From contig JAISWF010000169.1 of assembly GCA_031271165.1 (NCBI GenBank), positions 1 to 38,246 of the forward strand: a stretch of 38,246 bases of DNA, read 5' to 3'. The number at the start of each line of letters is the position of its first letter. Position 1 is the first letter of the stretch. The translations under genes and the position numbers were made by a program. This document shows positions 7,815 through 16,182 of this stretch, one piece after another. Under the pieces are notes generated by a model, which was not told the DNA's origin, did no database searches, and saw nothing but the letters and a program-made list of their open reading frames with translations. This DNA is from Deltaproteobacteria bacterium (GTDB lineage Bacteria > Desulfobacterota > Desulfarculia > Adiutricales > Adiutricaceae).

Positions 7815-9059
7815 TTATATACTCTCAACAACCTTGGCCAGGTCAGCTTTGTGAGCCTCGATCCAATCCATTAACCGGGTGATGTGAAGCAAGTAGTAAA
7901 GGGCTTCATAATCGTTGACCAAAGTCGGGTCCTCGTAGAAATAAAGAGTGGTGCACCAGTTAATCAGGTACTGGCAACCGGCGGCCATCATCTGGGGGAA
8001 GTACTTTTTCTCAGTCTCATTTAAGGGTTCCAAGCCTTTAAGCTGTTTAAGCTGGTTGTTGTAGCCTTCCAAGAAGTAACGGCAATCGTCGAGCCTGAGA
8101 ATGCCGTCGGTTTCTGGACGCCAGGAGGAACAGCAATAAATAAGGGCGAAAGCGATGTCAAAAAGGCGGACTTCGATTTTCGACCAGTCAAAATCAAAGA
8201 TTCCAGTGCATTGCTCGCCAACCCATTTGACGTTTCCAGCGTGGAGGTCACTGTGAATGGGGGCTTCTGGCATTTTGGCGAAGGCTTCATCGGGGATCTG
8301 GTTTTTCTTGATGGTTTCGATAATGGCGGGCAGTTTGGAATTAAAAGTGGCATGAAAGATCGAATCCGGGACGTTTCGAGCGGCCAAGCTACTGAAAAGT
8401 TTGACAAAAGATGGCAAAAGGAACTGAATTTTTGGCTCGGCCTTAGCTAGATTACCGGGTTTAAAGTCGCGGCCGAAAAGGTGGAATCTGGCCTGCAGGG
8501 CCCCGATGTTCTTAAACTCGGTCGGGCTGTTTTCGTTGTTGACCCAGGTCCACTTGTCTTCACCGGCCAGATAATCATAAACCGCAAAATAGCGCTTCAG
8601 ATCTTTACCGTTCTCATCTTGATCGATCAAGCTAACCATGGTTGAGCCATTTTTGGACTGATAAACCCTGGCCGCTTCTTTGAGGCCATTTTCCAGACAA
8701 AAATTGATGAGGTTATGTTCATATAAAATATCGTCGGGATTAGCCTCGGAGTTAAACTTGGCTTTATACTTGCGGACAAAATAGTCCTCATTTTTGCCGT
8801 CTTTCCGACAGATGACCCCGAAGCTCCGGTTGACGTACCCGCCGAAAATCTCGTAAACCTCCAAAACTTCTCCGAGGTCATAATTTTGTTCGACGACTTC
8901 TTTGATCTGAGCCCGAATAAAGTCGCCGTCGGCGGCTTCGTAGTTTGATTTAGCAAATTTGTACAGCTTGGAGGCAGTGATGTACAGATTATTGGCTTTT
9001 GCGGCATCGGTAGCGGGAAAATGGAGCATCTTGGAGGTGTCCATCTTTGAGGTTCCCAT
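7815..9059 (-). CDS. APH/choline-kinase-fold phosphotransferase (copy 2)
   Basis: A 414-residue paralogue of the protein at 2960-4162, with AAGGAG seven bases before ATG 9059. It shares the N-lobe EIFGGYVNRSFGV (about 70-82) and YFVRKYK, the catalytic loop IHSDLHAGN (HSD 269-271, Asn 276), and the metal-binding DFD (289-291) within GIFDFDWSKIEVRLFD. The catalytic loop has Ser where copy 1 has Gly, a normal variation in choline-kinase-like enzymes. Its N-terminus MGTSKMDTSKM repeats the TSKM element seen in copy 1 (METSKM). The gene is 74 bases upstream of the EamA transporter and in the same direction, so uptake and phosphorylation may be linked. The substrate is unknown; a hydroxyl-bearing amine is an inference from neighbours. 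Confidence 0.8.
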   Translation of the reverse strand: MGTSKMDTSKMLHFPATDAAKANNLYITASKLYKFAKSNYEAADGDFIRAQIKEVVEQNYDLGEVLEVYEIFGGYVNRSFGVICRKDGKNEDYFVRKYKAKFNSEANPDDILYEHNLINFCLENGLKEAARVYQSKNGSTMVSLIDQDENGKDLKRYFAVYDYLAGEDKWTWVNNENSPTEFKNIGALQARFHLFGRDFKPGNLAKAEPKIQFLLPSFVKLFSSLAARNVPDSIFHATFNSKLPAIIETIKKNQIPDEAFAKMPEAPIHSDLHAGNVKWVGEQCTGIFDFDWSKIEVRLFDIAFALIYCCSSWRPETDGILRLDDCRYFLEGYNNQLKQLKGLEPLNETEKKYFPQMMAAGCQYLINWCTTLYFYEDPTLVNDYEALYYLLHITRLMDWIEAHKADLAKVVESI

Positions 9060-9299
9060 AAAAAAACTCCTTGGGTAAAACCCGATTGAGGTTGAAAATA
9101 ATCTTGTTTAAAGGCTGTCCCAAAGGGGGCCTGATGTTGATGATAAAATATCGGCGTCAGGGATTTTAATCCCGGCTCTAAGCTACGCCTATTAATAAAA
9201 TTTATACGAAATTAATTTATTTTGATCGTTTTTTAGACCGGAATGGTTTTCTTGCCCAATCCAGGAGGCGACGTTCCCCCTGGACCGTTATGGACCGTT

Positions 9300-9941
9300 T
9301 TAAAAACAATCTAAAACCTCTATTAGTTTTTCGCCTGTTCGCCAAGCCCCGAGTTGGGTCAATTCCTCCCGGCCGTGACCACCGGTGGTCATGGCCAAAG
9401 TCCGGACCTTAGCCGCCTTAGCGGCGGTCAGATCGCCTACGGCGTCGCAAACATAAAGGGTTTCTTCAGGGCCCGCCCCCAAAAGTTCCATGGCTTTTAA
9501 AATCATGTCTGGAGCTGGTTTGACCCTTTGAACGTCAAACTGGCCAACCACAGCTTTAAAAAAATGCTCAATACCCAGCCGACTGAGGATTTTAATGGGA
9601 TGATCGCGGTTAGAAGCCACTCCTAGCCCGATGTTTTTGGCGCTTAGGGCTTCCAGAGTTTGGCGGCCGCCCTCAAAAAGTTCCATGGCTTCATATTCCG
9701 GTTCGGTCAGGTGGTCAGCATAAGCTTCGTACCAAGCCGGATCATAGCGCTTCCAAAGGCCCTCCCAGAGTTTTTCAAAAGTACAGTTGGGCACCGAAAT
9801 TTCAGCCTGGTAGACCTGCTCGTAAGTGACTGGCGGCAGACCAAATTCCTTGGCCAAAAGATTGGCGCTGGTCATGAGGGGTTTGATGGAATCGACCAGA
9901 GTCATGTCAAAGTCGAATATGGCAAATTTTAGATCTGACAA
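9300..9941 (-). CDS. HAD-superfamily phosphatase (phosphoglycolate-phosphatase-like)
   Basis: A 213-residue protein from a TTG (9939-9941) preceded by GGCGAG. All four HAD motifs are present: DFDMT (10-14, nucleophile and acid aspartates), VASNRD (motif II), RVKPAPD (motif III lysine) and VCDAVGDLTAAKAA (motif IV acidic pair). The cap between motifs I and II is helical, as in subclass IA. The enzyme hydrolyses a small phosphate ester. In a cluster with two APH-fold kinases, it might remove phosphate from an imported or mis-phosphorylated amino alcohol, but no substrate can be assigned. It lies between mttB and the phosphotransferase gene, with gaps of 335 and 240 bases that could hold internal promoters. 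Confidence 0.83.
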   Translation of the reverse strand: MSDLKFAIFDFDMTLVDSIKPLMTSANLLAKEFGLPPVTYEQVYQAEISVPNCTFEKLWEGLWKRYDPAWYEAYADHLTEPEYEAMELFEGGRQTLEALSAKNIGLGVASNRDHPIKILSRLGIEHFFKAVVGQFDVQRVKPAPDMILKAMELLGAGPEETLYVCDAVGDLTAAKAAKVRTLAMTTGGHGREELTQLGAWRTGEKLIEVLDCF

Positions 9942-10276
9942 TTTTAATATCTCGCCTTTGAGGCTATCCCGGCTTGAAACTGGCTGCCAGCCTGGATTTA
10001 GCGAAAGCCCCTGTCAAGGAAACCGGAGTTCGGTCTTAAGCAAAAAATACCTATTTATTGCGCTGCCAAGCCCTGCGGAGGCGATCACAAGATCGGTCCG
10101 CAGAGGCGCCCGGAGGACAGCGGATAGGGTTACAAAGGGAGGCCGGGGCCGAGAAGGTGCCCGAAACCATTCAGCCTCGGTAGTCCTATATAAAGAGCCA
10201 AAAATACCTCAGATTTCCGAGCCGAACCCAAGGTCAGGCGCTTGATGGTCCGAAAGCCTTAGCTAAGAGCTGAGCT
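9942..10276. other. 335-base noncoding gap between HAD gene and mttB
   Basis: I find no supportable gene; the long plus-strand frame over it (to 10245) shows no family resemblance and antisenses the HAD gene. It holds GAGCTGA-GCT-TCAGCTC (10267-10283), a 7-bp hairpin overlapping the mttB stop. I looked for cobalamin-riboswitch landmarks on both strands and saw none. Confidence 0.4.
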
Positions 10277-11791
10277 TCAGCTCAAGCTACCCTTGGTGGG
10301 GTCGTAGTCGGGGTTCTTGCTGGGAACCCCAAGTTCTTTTTCAGCTTCAACGATGAATCGCCGGATGTCGTCGGCGACCGAAGCGGAAATGGGTTCTACC
10401 TGGTGGGTAACCAAGAGATCCTTGGCTTTGTTTAAGGCAACCTGGTAGCAGTCGGGGCTGCCGATCTTCTTCCAAGCTTCCATATTCATGCGATCAAAGA
10501 ACTTCGGACGGCTTTGGGCCCTCATGAATTTTCTGGTGAGTTTACTCATCATATAATTGCCGTGTGGACCGATCTCGTGAATCTCCTCTAAGTCCAGATT
10601 CTCTTCAGTCACTTCTTCTCCTCGAAGAAGGAACAAAACCATCTGAAGCATGTCGGAATCCAAAAGCAGCTGCCCGTAATCGACCGTCATTCCGCACTCA
10701 AGCATGCCTGCCCCGTAGATGACGTTGGACCCTGCCAACCCCGCCAATAAGGCTGTGAGTGTTTTTTCGTGGCCGGCTTGGGCGCCGCCGGGAATCTTGC
10801 TGTCAGTCTACGTCCCACCGGTCCACGAGGGGACCCCGTGGAACTGGGCTATCTGAGCATTCATGGCCGCCATCATGGCCATTTCTGGCGAACCGACCGA
10901 GGCATCGCCTTTTTTCATGTCCAGCTGAGTCGAGGTTCCGCTGCGGAATATGGGAGCGCCCTTGTTGACCGCCTGGCTGAGAGTAGCGCAGGCCATAAAC
11001 TCGGCGTTCTGGACAGCCATGGTCCCAACCATGGTAATGGGGCTGGTGCTGCCCGAAAGGGCCATCGTCGTAAAGCGGACCGGAATCCGGTGACGGGCCC
11101 CATGGATGGCTATTTCGCAACACTCACTGACCAATCTCAGGGGGCTGACCGGACAGGTGCTGATGACCATCAGCGGTTCAAGGTTTAATGAATCTTTGTC
11201 GCCCCGAACCATGGCCGCCAGCTGTATCATCTTGTCGACCAGATAACCGTTGCCCCCGCCCAAGGAAATGGGCTTGGTTGTGTTGTGGATCATGGCCTCA
11301 AAATTGTGGAGCGGATATGACTCCGGATGGACATCCTGGGAAGCCACGGCCCGATGAATAATGTCAAACTCATCGATCCAGTCGGACAGGCGGGTGATAG
11401 CCGCCAGATCCTTTTTGGTCGAATCACGCTGCTCACCGGTGTAGGGGTCGTTAACCCGGACACCCTCACCGAAAGGCGTAAAACTAACCCTCTTGCCACC
11501 GATCCTCAGGGCCCTTTCCGGGTCGCGTCCCCGCACGATGAACTGGGAGGGAGCGCTGTTTAACGCAGCCTCAACCAGATGGGCGGGAATACGGACCCGT
11601 TTGATACTTTTGTCGACCACACAGCCGATGGAGTGAAAAATCTCCAAGGCTTCATCGGAGTCAACAAACACGCCCGTCTTGGCCAAAATCTCCAAGCCAG
11701 CGTAATGGGTCTCCTTAACCTCGTCCGGCGTAAGTAAGGTCAGCCCGCAGCCTTTCTGCAAAAGCATTCCTGTTTGCACGGCTCTCTTCAT
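10277..11791 (-). CDS. mttB: Trimethylamine methyltransferase MttB with in-frame UAG (pyrrolysine)
   Basis: Starts at ATG 11789-11791 with AAGGAG eight bases upstream. The frame is interrupted by TAG at 10808-10810 and continues in the same frame, still MttB-like, to TGA at 10277. Upstream of the amber are GVFVDSDEALEIF, DPYTGEQRDSTKKDLA and the flank PSWTGGT; downstream are TDSKIP, QAGHEKTLTALLAGLAG and GPHGNYMMSKLTRK. The amber is codon 328 of 505; in Methanosarcina MttB pyrrolysine is near residue 334 of about 495. This is the known signature of a pyrrolysine-containing trimethylamine:corrinoid methyltransferase, which transfers one methyl group to the corrinoid protein MttC. The pyl genes and mttC are not in this window. 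A gene caller will split it into two ORFs. A pseudogene with a random nonsense mutation is unlikely given the exact position and conserved flanks. Confidence 0.9.
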
Positions 11792-12017
11792 TAACAATTC
11801 TCCTTTGGGGGAAGCGGAATAAAATTCAAAAAAATCCCGGCGGACATCTTTTTGGGAGCAGCGACCTTTTTGCCTCCAGTCGCCCGATTTGCCAATCCAG
11901 CGCCGCAAATGGCTCCGGACCCTCGGCTGCGTCCCGGCGACACCCTGTCCCGGGCTGTAAAAAAGTGATCTAGATTCCAGTCATCTATACGACTTTTTCT
12001 TTTCGTTAAAGTTTTGT

Positions 12018-12047
12018 ATTATAACTTTAGGTCAGTTTACCTGTCGT
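12018..12047 (-). promoter_or_regulatory. Promoter candidate for mttB
   Basis: On the minus strand a perfect TATAAT (12023-12018) has ACGACA 18 bases upstream (4 of 6 to consensus). The implied leader before the mttB start is about 220 bases, similar to that of the MttB-family gene at 4550-5986. Confidence 0.4.
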
Positions 12048-12257
12048 CCTTGAACAAGTCAAGATAAAAATACGTTTTCTGGCCCAATAATTTTTCCCCT
12101 GTTGTTTTCTGCGGTTAGCTTTTAGGCAATTTCGACAATTACGGGGCCCGGAACGGGTTTGTCAGTTTCTAATCAACATTTTACTCCAACGAGAAGCGTT
12201 TTAAAAGCCTAAAAATTTCACCGTTTATAAAACTCGCTCCGACGCCTGGCCTATTTT

Positions 12258-12316
12258 TGTCAATAAATTCTTGACACCTTGACTTTTTGTCATAAAATTT
12301 GCGACAATTTGTCAGC
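12258..12316. promoter_or_regulatory. Cluster of TGTCA/TGACA inverted repeats
   Basis: Three inverted elements follow one another: TGTCAA-N7-TTGACA (12258-12276), TTGAC-TTTTT-GTCA (about 12279-12292) and GACAATTTGTC (about 12303-12313). They flank and overlap the eut promoter, so they are candidate operators for a dimeric regulator. The regulator is not identified. Confidence 0.45.
12271..12298 (+). promoter_or_regulatory. Sigma-70 promoter candidate for eutS
   Basis: TTGACA (12271-12276), 16-base spacer, TAAAAT (12293-12298). It lies about 165 bases upstream of the eutS start and is embedded in the TGTCA element cluster. Confidence 0.55.
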
Positions 12317-12463
12317 TCACCCCCATTGAAGGTCAAAACAAGGTTTGCCAAATAACCAAAAATAGTTTAAGCTGTGCTCACGGGGTAAATTCAAAACTGG
12401 TTCCCCACTCGGTCCAAATTTGGACCGGGAGGCGGCCTGAAAAAGAAAGTCAAGCAGCGTCAT

Positions 12464-12802
12464 TTGACTGAAAAACCGAGACAAATTCACGAATACGTGC
12501 CAGGCAAACAGGTAACCCTGGCCCACATAATCGCCCATCCGAGTTCGGAACTTTGCCGCCAAATCGGCGTCGAGGACCAAGGAGCCATCGGCTTGATGAC
12601 CATTACGCCTGGTGAAGGGGCCATTATCGCCGCCGATGCCGCCGACAAAAACGGTGATATTGTTTTGGAATTTGTCGATCGCTTTACGGGCTGCCTGGTT
12701 TTCACCGGCGATGTCGCATCGGTTGAAAGTGCGCTTAAGGCTTCCGTCCAGGCCCTGACCGATATTTTAGGATTTGCGCCCTCGGCCCTGACCAGATCAT
12801 GA
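12464..12802 (+). CDS. eutS: EutS microcompartment shell protein
   Basis: A 112-residue single-domain BMC hexamer protein, almost the length of Salmonella EutS (111). It shares EYVPGKQVTLAHIIAHP, GAIGLMTITPGEGAIIAAD and VDRFTGCLVFTGDVASVE, the circularly permuted BMC fold of EutS/PduU. It is probably a bent-hexamer shell component. The start is a TTG at 12464; no strong ribosome site precedes it, but alignment with the family N-terminus supports it. It is the first gene of the eut block and its stop overlaps eutP (ATGA). Confidence 0.92.
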   Translation: MTEKPRQIHEYVPGKQVTLAHIIAHPSSELCRQIGVEDQGAIGLMTITPGEGAIIAADAADKNGDIVLEFVDRFTGCLVFTGDVASVESALKASVQALTDILGFAPSALTRS

Positions 12803-13299
12803 GCCAGGCCGCCAAAGACTCGGCCCGTTCCGGACCGCTTATGATTATTGGTCCGGTGTCTTCGGGGAAAAGCTCTCTTCTGGCCGCCCTGTCCATGGGA
12901 CCGTCGGAGGTGCGCAAAACTGAATCAATGACCTATAACGAGGCCAAAAGCATTGATACTCCCGGTGAGATGCTGGCCATACCAAGGCTTTACAACGCCT
13001 TGATTCTCAATTCCGCCCGGGCTTCGGTCGTCTTGATGGTCATGCCCGGGGATCGGCCGATACTGCTTCCGGCCAAAATCTCTTTGGCCCTCAAAGCTCC
13101 GGTTTTGGGAGTGATTACCAAAATGGATTTGGCTGATGCTGCCACTGCTGGCAAGGCCGCCCGGTCCCTGAGTCTGGCCGGGGTCAAAAAAATTTTTAGT
13201 ATCAGCTTGGTCACCGGTCAGGGTCTGACTGAGCTCCGGGATTATCTGTCGGTTACAACCTTACCGCCGCCCTCTCCAGCCGGCGGAGACGCCGAATAA
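12799..13299 (+). CDS. eutP: EutP/PduV-like small GTPase
   Basis: A 166-residue P-loop protein with Walker A GPVSSGKSS near residues 18-26, a SIDTPGE G3 region, and the G4 motif TKMD. This is the EutP/PduV family, which associates with the microcompartment shell and has been linked to compartment positioning and, in some species, acetate-kinase-like activity. Its ATG overlaps the eutS stop by four bases, so the two are translationally coupled. After it comes a 400-base gap with a terminator and a new promoter candidate, so eutSP may be a separately controlled unit. Confidence 0.9.
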   Translation: MSQAAKDSARSGPLMIIGPVSSGKSSLLAALSMGPSEVRKTESMTYNEAKSIDTPGEMLAIPRLYNALILNSARASVVLMVMPGDRPILLPAKISLALKAPVLGVITKMDLADAATAGKAARSLSLAGVKKIFSISLVTGQGLTELRDYLSVTTLPPPSPAGGDAE

Positions 13300-13397
13300 G
13301 CCCGCTGCCAGGCGAAGAAAAAATTCTGGACCAAAAAAAGCCCGAGGTTATTTTTTTAGTTATTTTTTAATTGATTCAAAGGTTTGGCGGCCAGGAG

Positions 13398-13418
13398 CCC
13401 GAAGTTCGGGATTTTTTT
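13398..13418 (+). terminator. Terminator or attenuator between eutP and eutB
   Basis: CCCGAAGTTCGGG (13398-13410) is a perfect inverted repeat followed immediately by ATTTTTTT on the plus strand. The stem is short (5 bp plus a 3-base loop), so leaky termination is likely. Confidence 0.55.
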
Positions 13419-13430
13419 AGGGCCAAAAAT

Positions 13431-13448
13431 AAGTCATATATATGACTT
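13431..13448. promoter_or_regulatory. 18-bp perfect palindrome, candidate operator
   Basis: AAGTCATATATATGACTT is a perfect palindrome with no loop, better suited to a dimeric DNA-binding protein than to an RNA hairpin. It lies between the terminator at 13398 and the promoter candidate at 13615. Confidence 0.5.
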
Positions 13449-13582
13449 AAGCTAATAAGGCCGGAGCCCGAACCACCCACCCGCCATTTAGTGACCAGAC
13501 CCTTCCGGGCTTACGGCCGGGCCCGGTCCCTTGGCGGCCGAGTTTTATGATTCTGAGCTTTATGCTGCTGAGTTTTTTTTGC

Positions 13583-13642
13583 CAGGGGAGCTCCCCAAAA
13601 GAGCCCCTGACCGCTTGGGGTTTCGATTAGATTCTTTATAAT
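13583..13642 (+). promoter_or_regulatory. Hairpin pair and promoter candidate upstream of eutB
   Basis: GGGGAGCTCCCC (13585-13596) is a perfect palindrome that competes with a larger pairing of CAGGGG (13583-13588) with CCCCTG (13604-13609). Just after it, TTGGGG (13615-13620), a 16-base spacer and a perfect TATAAT (13637-13642) form a promoter candidate about 50 bases before eutB. The alternative pairings could matter for readthrough from eutP. Confidence 0.4.
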
Positions 13643-13699
13643 TTTCTGCCCTTAAGATTTTGTTTCGTTTGCAATTTCCGCATCTGTTTGGAGGTAGCC

Positions 13700-15064
13700 G
13701 TGATATTAAAAACCAAGCTGGCCGGTCAGGTTTATGCTTTTAAGAGCCTGACCGACGTCATGGCCAAGGCTAATGACGAAAAATCCGGGGACGTGCTGCT
13801 CGACCGGGCCGCCAGGACCGTTACCGAGCGCACCGCTGCTAAGGTGGTGCTGTCAAGGATCACCTTGGAGGACATTTACGAGAACCCGCTTTTAGCCCCG
13901 GAAAAAGACGAGGTCTCCCGGGTTCTCAAAGAGGACTTGGGTCTGGGCATCTATGAGCACATTAAAAAATGGACCGTTGGCGAGCTTCGCAATTGGCTTT
14001 TGTCCCACGAAACCAGTGGGGAAGACATTTTGCGTATTTCTCGGGGGATTGAGGCTGAAGCCGCCGCCGCAGTCGCCAAGATTATGACGGCCATGGATTT
14101 GGTGACCGCCGCCGCCAAAATTTCCGTTCCCTCCACCTGCGCCACGACCATTGGCTTGCCGGGGACGCTGTCCTACCGCAATCAACCCAATCATCCCTCA
14201 GACGATCTTGAGGGCATCAAAGCTTCCTTGGCCGAGGGACTTTCTTACGGCGCCGGGGACGCTGTTTTTGGGGTCAACCCGGTTGAGGACACCGTTGAAA
14301 ACACCTTGGCTATCTTGAACCTTCTGTGGGATTTCATGCAGAAATTCAAGGTTCCCACCCAGAACTGCGTTCTGGCCCACGTCACCACCCAGATGAAGGC
14401 GGTGGAAAAGGGAGCCTACGCCTGCTGCCTCTTCCAGAGCCTGGCCGGCACTCAACTGGCCAACGACGGATTCGGGGTGACCGCCTCAATGCTCCACGAA
14501 GCCTATGACTGCATTCACAAACTGGGTCAGGCCCCTGGTCCGAACCTTCTTTATTTCGAAACCGGTCAGGGCTCCGAGCAGTCAATTGATGCCGACGGAG
14601 GGGTAGATCTGATGACCCTTGAGGCCCGGTGTTACGGTTTGGCCAGAATTTACAAACCCTTTATGCTTAATAATGTTTCCGGCTTCATCGGCCCGGAGAC
14701 TCTTTACGACGGCCGGCAAATCATCCGGGCCACCCTGGAAGACCATTTTATGGGTAAACTCCTGGGCATTCCCATGGGCATGGCCCCCTGTTACACCAAC
14801 CACACCAAGATCAACCAAGATGACCAGGAGATTGCCACGATGTTGGCGGCCTTGGCCGGCGCCAACTATTATATGGGCGTCCCAGTGGGTGACGATGTCA
14901 TGCTGGCCTATCAGGACACCAGTTACCACGACGACGCTACCTTAAGGGAGCTCTTGGGCCGGACCCCGGCTCCGGAATTCTTTGAGTGGATGAAGAAAAA
15001 TGAACTTATGGATGAAAAGGGACGCTTGACCGCCAAAGCCGGCGACGCCTCGATCTTCTACTGA
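13700..15064 (+). CDS. eutB: Ethanolamine ammonia-lyase large subunit EutB
   Basis: A 454-residue protein (Salmonella EutB is 453) from GTG 13700 with GGAGG five bases upstream; a TTG at 13688 lies within the ribosome site region and is rejected. Conserved stretches include NQPNHPSDDLEGIKASLAEG, VFGVNPVEDTVEN, LAHVTTQMKAVEKGA, YFETGQGSEQS and LEDHFMGKLLGIPMG, covering the TIM-barrel active site that binds ethanolamine and the adenosylcobalamin face. With EutC it converts ethanolamine to acetaldehyde and ammonia by radical chemistry inside the microcompartment. A hairpin follows directly after the stop. Confidence 0.97.
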   Translation: MILKTKLAGQVYAFKSLTDVMAKANDEKSGDVLLDRAARTVTERTAAKVVLSRITLEDIYENPLLAPEKDEVSRVLKEDLGLGIYEHIKKWTVGELRNWLLSHETSGEDILRISRGIEAEAAAAVAKIMTAMDLVTAAAKISVPSTCATTIGLPGTLSYRNQPNHPSDDLEGIKASLAEGLSYGAGDAVFGVNPVEDTVENTLAILNLLWDFMQKFKVPTQNCVLAHVTTQMKAVEKGAYACCLFQSLAGTQLANDGFGVTASMLHEAYDCIHKLGQAPGPNLLYFETGQGSEQSIDADGGVDLMTLEARCYGLARIYKPFMLNNVSGFIGPETLYDGRQIIRATLEDHFMGKLLGIPMGMAPCYTNHTKINQDDQEIATMLAALAGANYYMGVPVGDDVMLAYQDTSYHDDATLRELLGRTPAPEFFEWMKKNELMDEKGRLTAKAGDASIFY

Positions 15065-15085
15065 GCCTCTGACCAGGTTAGAGGC
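15065..15085 (+). other. Intercistronic hairpin directly after eutB stop
   Basis: GCCTCT and ACC pair with GGT and AGAGGC around a single A (or short loop), starting at the base after the eutB TGA. There is no U tract, so it is more likely a 3' stability element than a terminator. Confidence 0.45.
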
Positions 15086-15220
15086 GGCGTAAGTTTTGGC
15101 CGCTGAAGCGATTATCAATTACCGGACGGCCCCATTAAGGTGTCAGGCCTTAGGTCGAGCCGCTAAAGAGCCAACCACAGAATTAGCAATCCATGAAGTT
15201 CTGTTCCAGGGGGTTTTATA

Positions 15221-16105
15221 ATGATTTCAGAAAATGATATAAGAAAGTATGTGACCGAGATACTTAAGGACATGGCTGCCGAGGGCACTTCATCTCCGCC
15301 GCCTGCCGCTCGCCGGTCAGCCGCCAGTTCGGTCGTCTCCGACGATATCCTCCCTGATATCGTCGAAAAGGATCTTTCTGACGAGATAAACGTACCCAAT
15401 CCACACAATCTGGAGGCCCTTAAGGCTATCAAAAAGAAAACTCCGGCCCGTATCGGCGTTTGGCGGACCGGCACCAGGTATCTGACCGACACCATGCTCA
15501 GGTTCAGGGCCGACCATGCGGTGGCCATGGATGCGGTTTTCACCGAGGTCCCTGAGGAGTGGACGGCCCGCCACAACCTCCCTAAGTTCCGGACCCGCTG
15601 TGAAAACAAGGACATTTTCCTGACCCGCCCGGATTTGGGCCGCCGTTTTGATCCTCAGGAAGCGGCGAAAATCAAGTCTTTGGTCGGCCAAAATAACCGG
15701 GTGGTGGTCTTTGTCGCTGACGGTCTGTCGACGACGGCCATTACCACCAACTCCATGGACACCCTTAAAAGCCTCAATGATGGTCTTTCGTCTTCGGGAA
15801 TCAAGACCTCGCCTCCGTTTTTCGTTCAATACGGCCGGGTCGGTTCAGAAGACTCCATCAGCGAGATTACCGGAGCCGAAGTGGTGGTCTGCCTGATCGG
15901 CGAAAGACCTGGTCTGATCACCAGCGAGAGCATGTCGGCCTATCTTTGTTACAAAGCCTATCTCGACATCCCGGAAGCCAAAAGGACGGTGGTCTCCAAC
16001 ATCCACCGCGGCGGCACCCCGGCGGTCGAAGCCGGCAGTTACATTTCAGATCTGGTAAAACTGATGCTTGAAAAAAAGGCCAGCGGGCTCGATTTAAAGC
16101 TCTAG
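15221..16105 (+). CDS. eutC: Ethanolamine ammonia-lyase small subunit EutC
   Basis: A 294-residue protein, normal for EutC, with GGGGG seven bases before ATG. The core begins near residue 65 (TPARIGVWRTGTRYLTDTMLRFRADHAVAMDAVF) and includes VVVFVADGLSTTAI and NIHRGGTPAVEAG, the B12-binding Rossmann region. The first 20 residues (MISENDIRKYVTEILKDM) form an amphipathic helix followed by a Pro/Ser/Ala linker, the form of a microcompartment-encapsulation peptide. It ends with TAG, showing that amber is also used as an ordinary stop in this genome. Confidence 0.96.
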   Translation: MISENDIRKYVTEILKDMAAEGTSSPPPAARRSAASSVVSDDILPDIVEKDLSDEINVPNPHNLEALKAIKKKTPARIGVWRTGTRYLTDTMLRFRADHAVAMDAVFTEVPEEWTARHNLPKFRTRCENKDIFLTRPDLGRRFDPQEAAKIKSLVGQNNRVVVFVADGLSTTAITTNSMDTLKSLNDGLSSSGIKTSPPFFVQYGRVGSEDSISEITGAEVVVCLIGERPGLITSESMSAYLCYKAYLDIPEAKRTVVSNIHRGGTPAVEAGSYISDLVKLMLEKKASGLDLKL

Positions 16106-16128
16106 TTTTGGCCGTTGGAATATACTCT

Positions 16129-16144
16129 GCGCCTTTTTTGGCGC
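16129..16144 (+). other. Hairpin between eutC and eutL
   Basis: GCGCC-TTTTTT-GGCGC makes a 5-bp GC stem with a 6-base loop in the 77-base gap. It is not followed by a T run. Confidence 0.4.
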
Positions 16145-16182
16145 CTCAACTCTTTATTCTAGTTACAGGAAGGGCCTAAACA

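Larger units (their letters stand above)
11792..12463. promoter_or_regulatory. Divergent regulatory region between mttB and eut operon
   Basis: About 670 bases without a credible gene separate the minus-strand amine cluster from the plus-strand eut operon. It becomes AT-rich from about 11980 and holds a promoter candidate in each direction and a cluster of TGTCA/TGACA elements. No riboswitch fold was recognised. Confidence 0.6.

Noticed and set aside
9826-10245. 139-residue plus-strand frame over the HAD gene start and the following gap
   Set aside because: Mostly antisense to the HAD gene, Arg/Ser-rich with no family pattern and no ribosome site.
10277-11908. Two separate methyltransferase genes
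   Set aside because: Both parts are in the same frame with a TAG at the known pyrrolysine position, so they are one gene.
11792-12463. Cobalamin riboswitch upstream of eutS or mttB
   Set aside because: I could not find the conserved B12-box landmarks on either strand here, nor at 13300-13699 or 9942-10276.
13300-13699. EutV-type ANTAR antitermination hairpin pair
   Set aside because: The hairpins do not show the paired six-base loops with the expected A and G positions, and no eutVW genes are present.
15065-15075. GCCTCTGACC after eutB matches the leader-repeat junction at 36060-36069
   Set aside because: A ten-base match in 38 kb is expected by chance and neither context supports a link.
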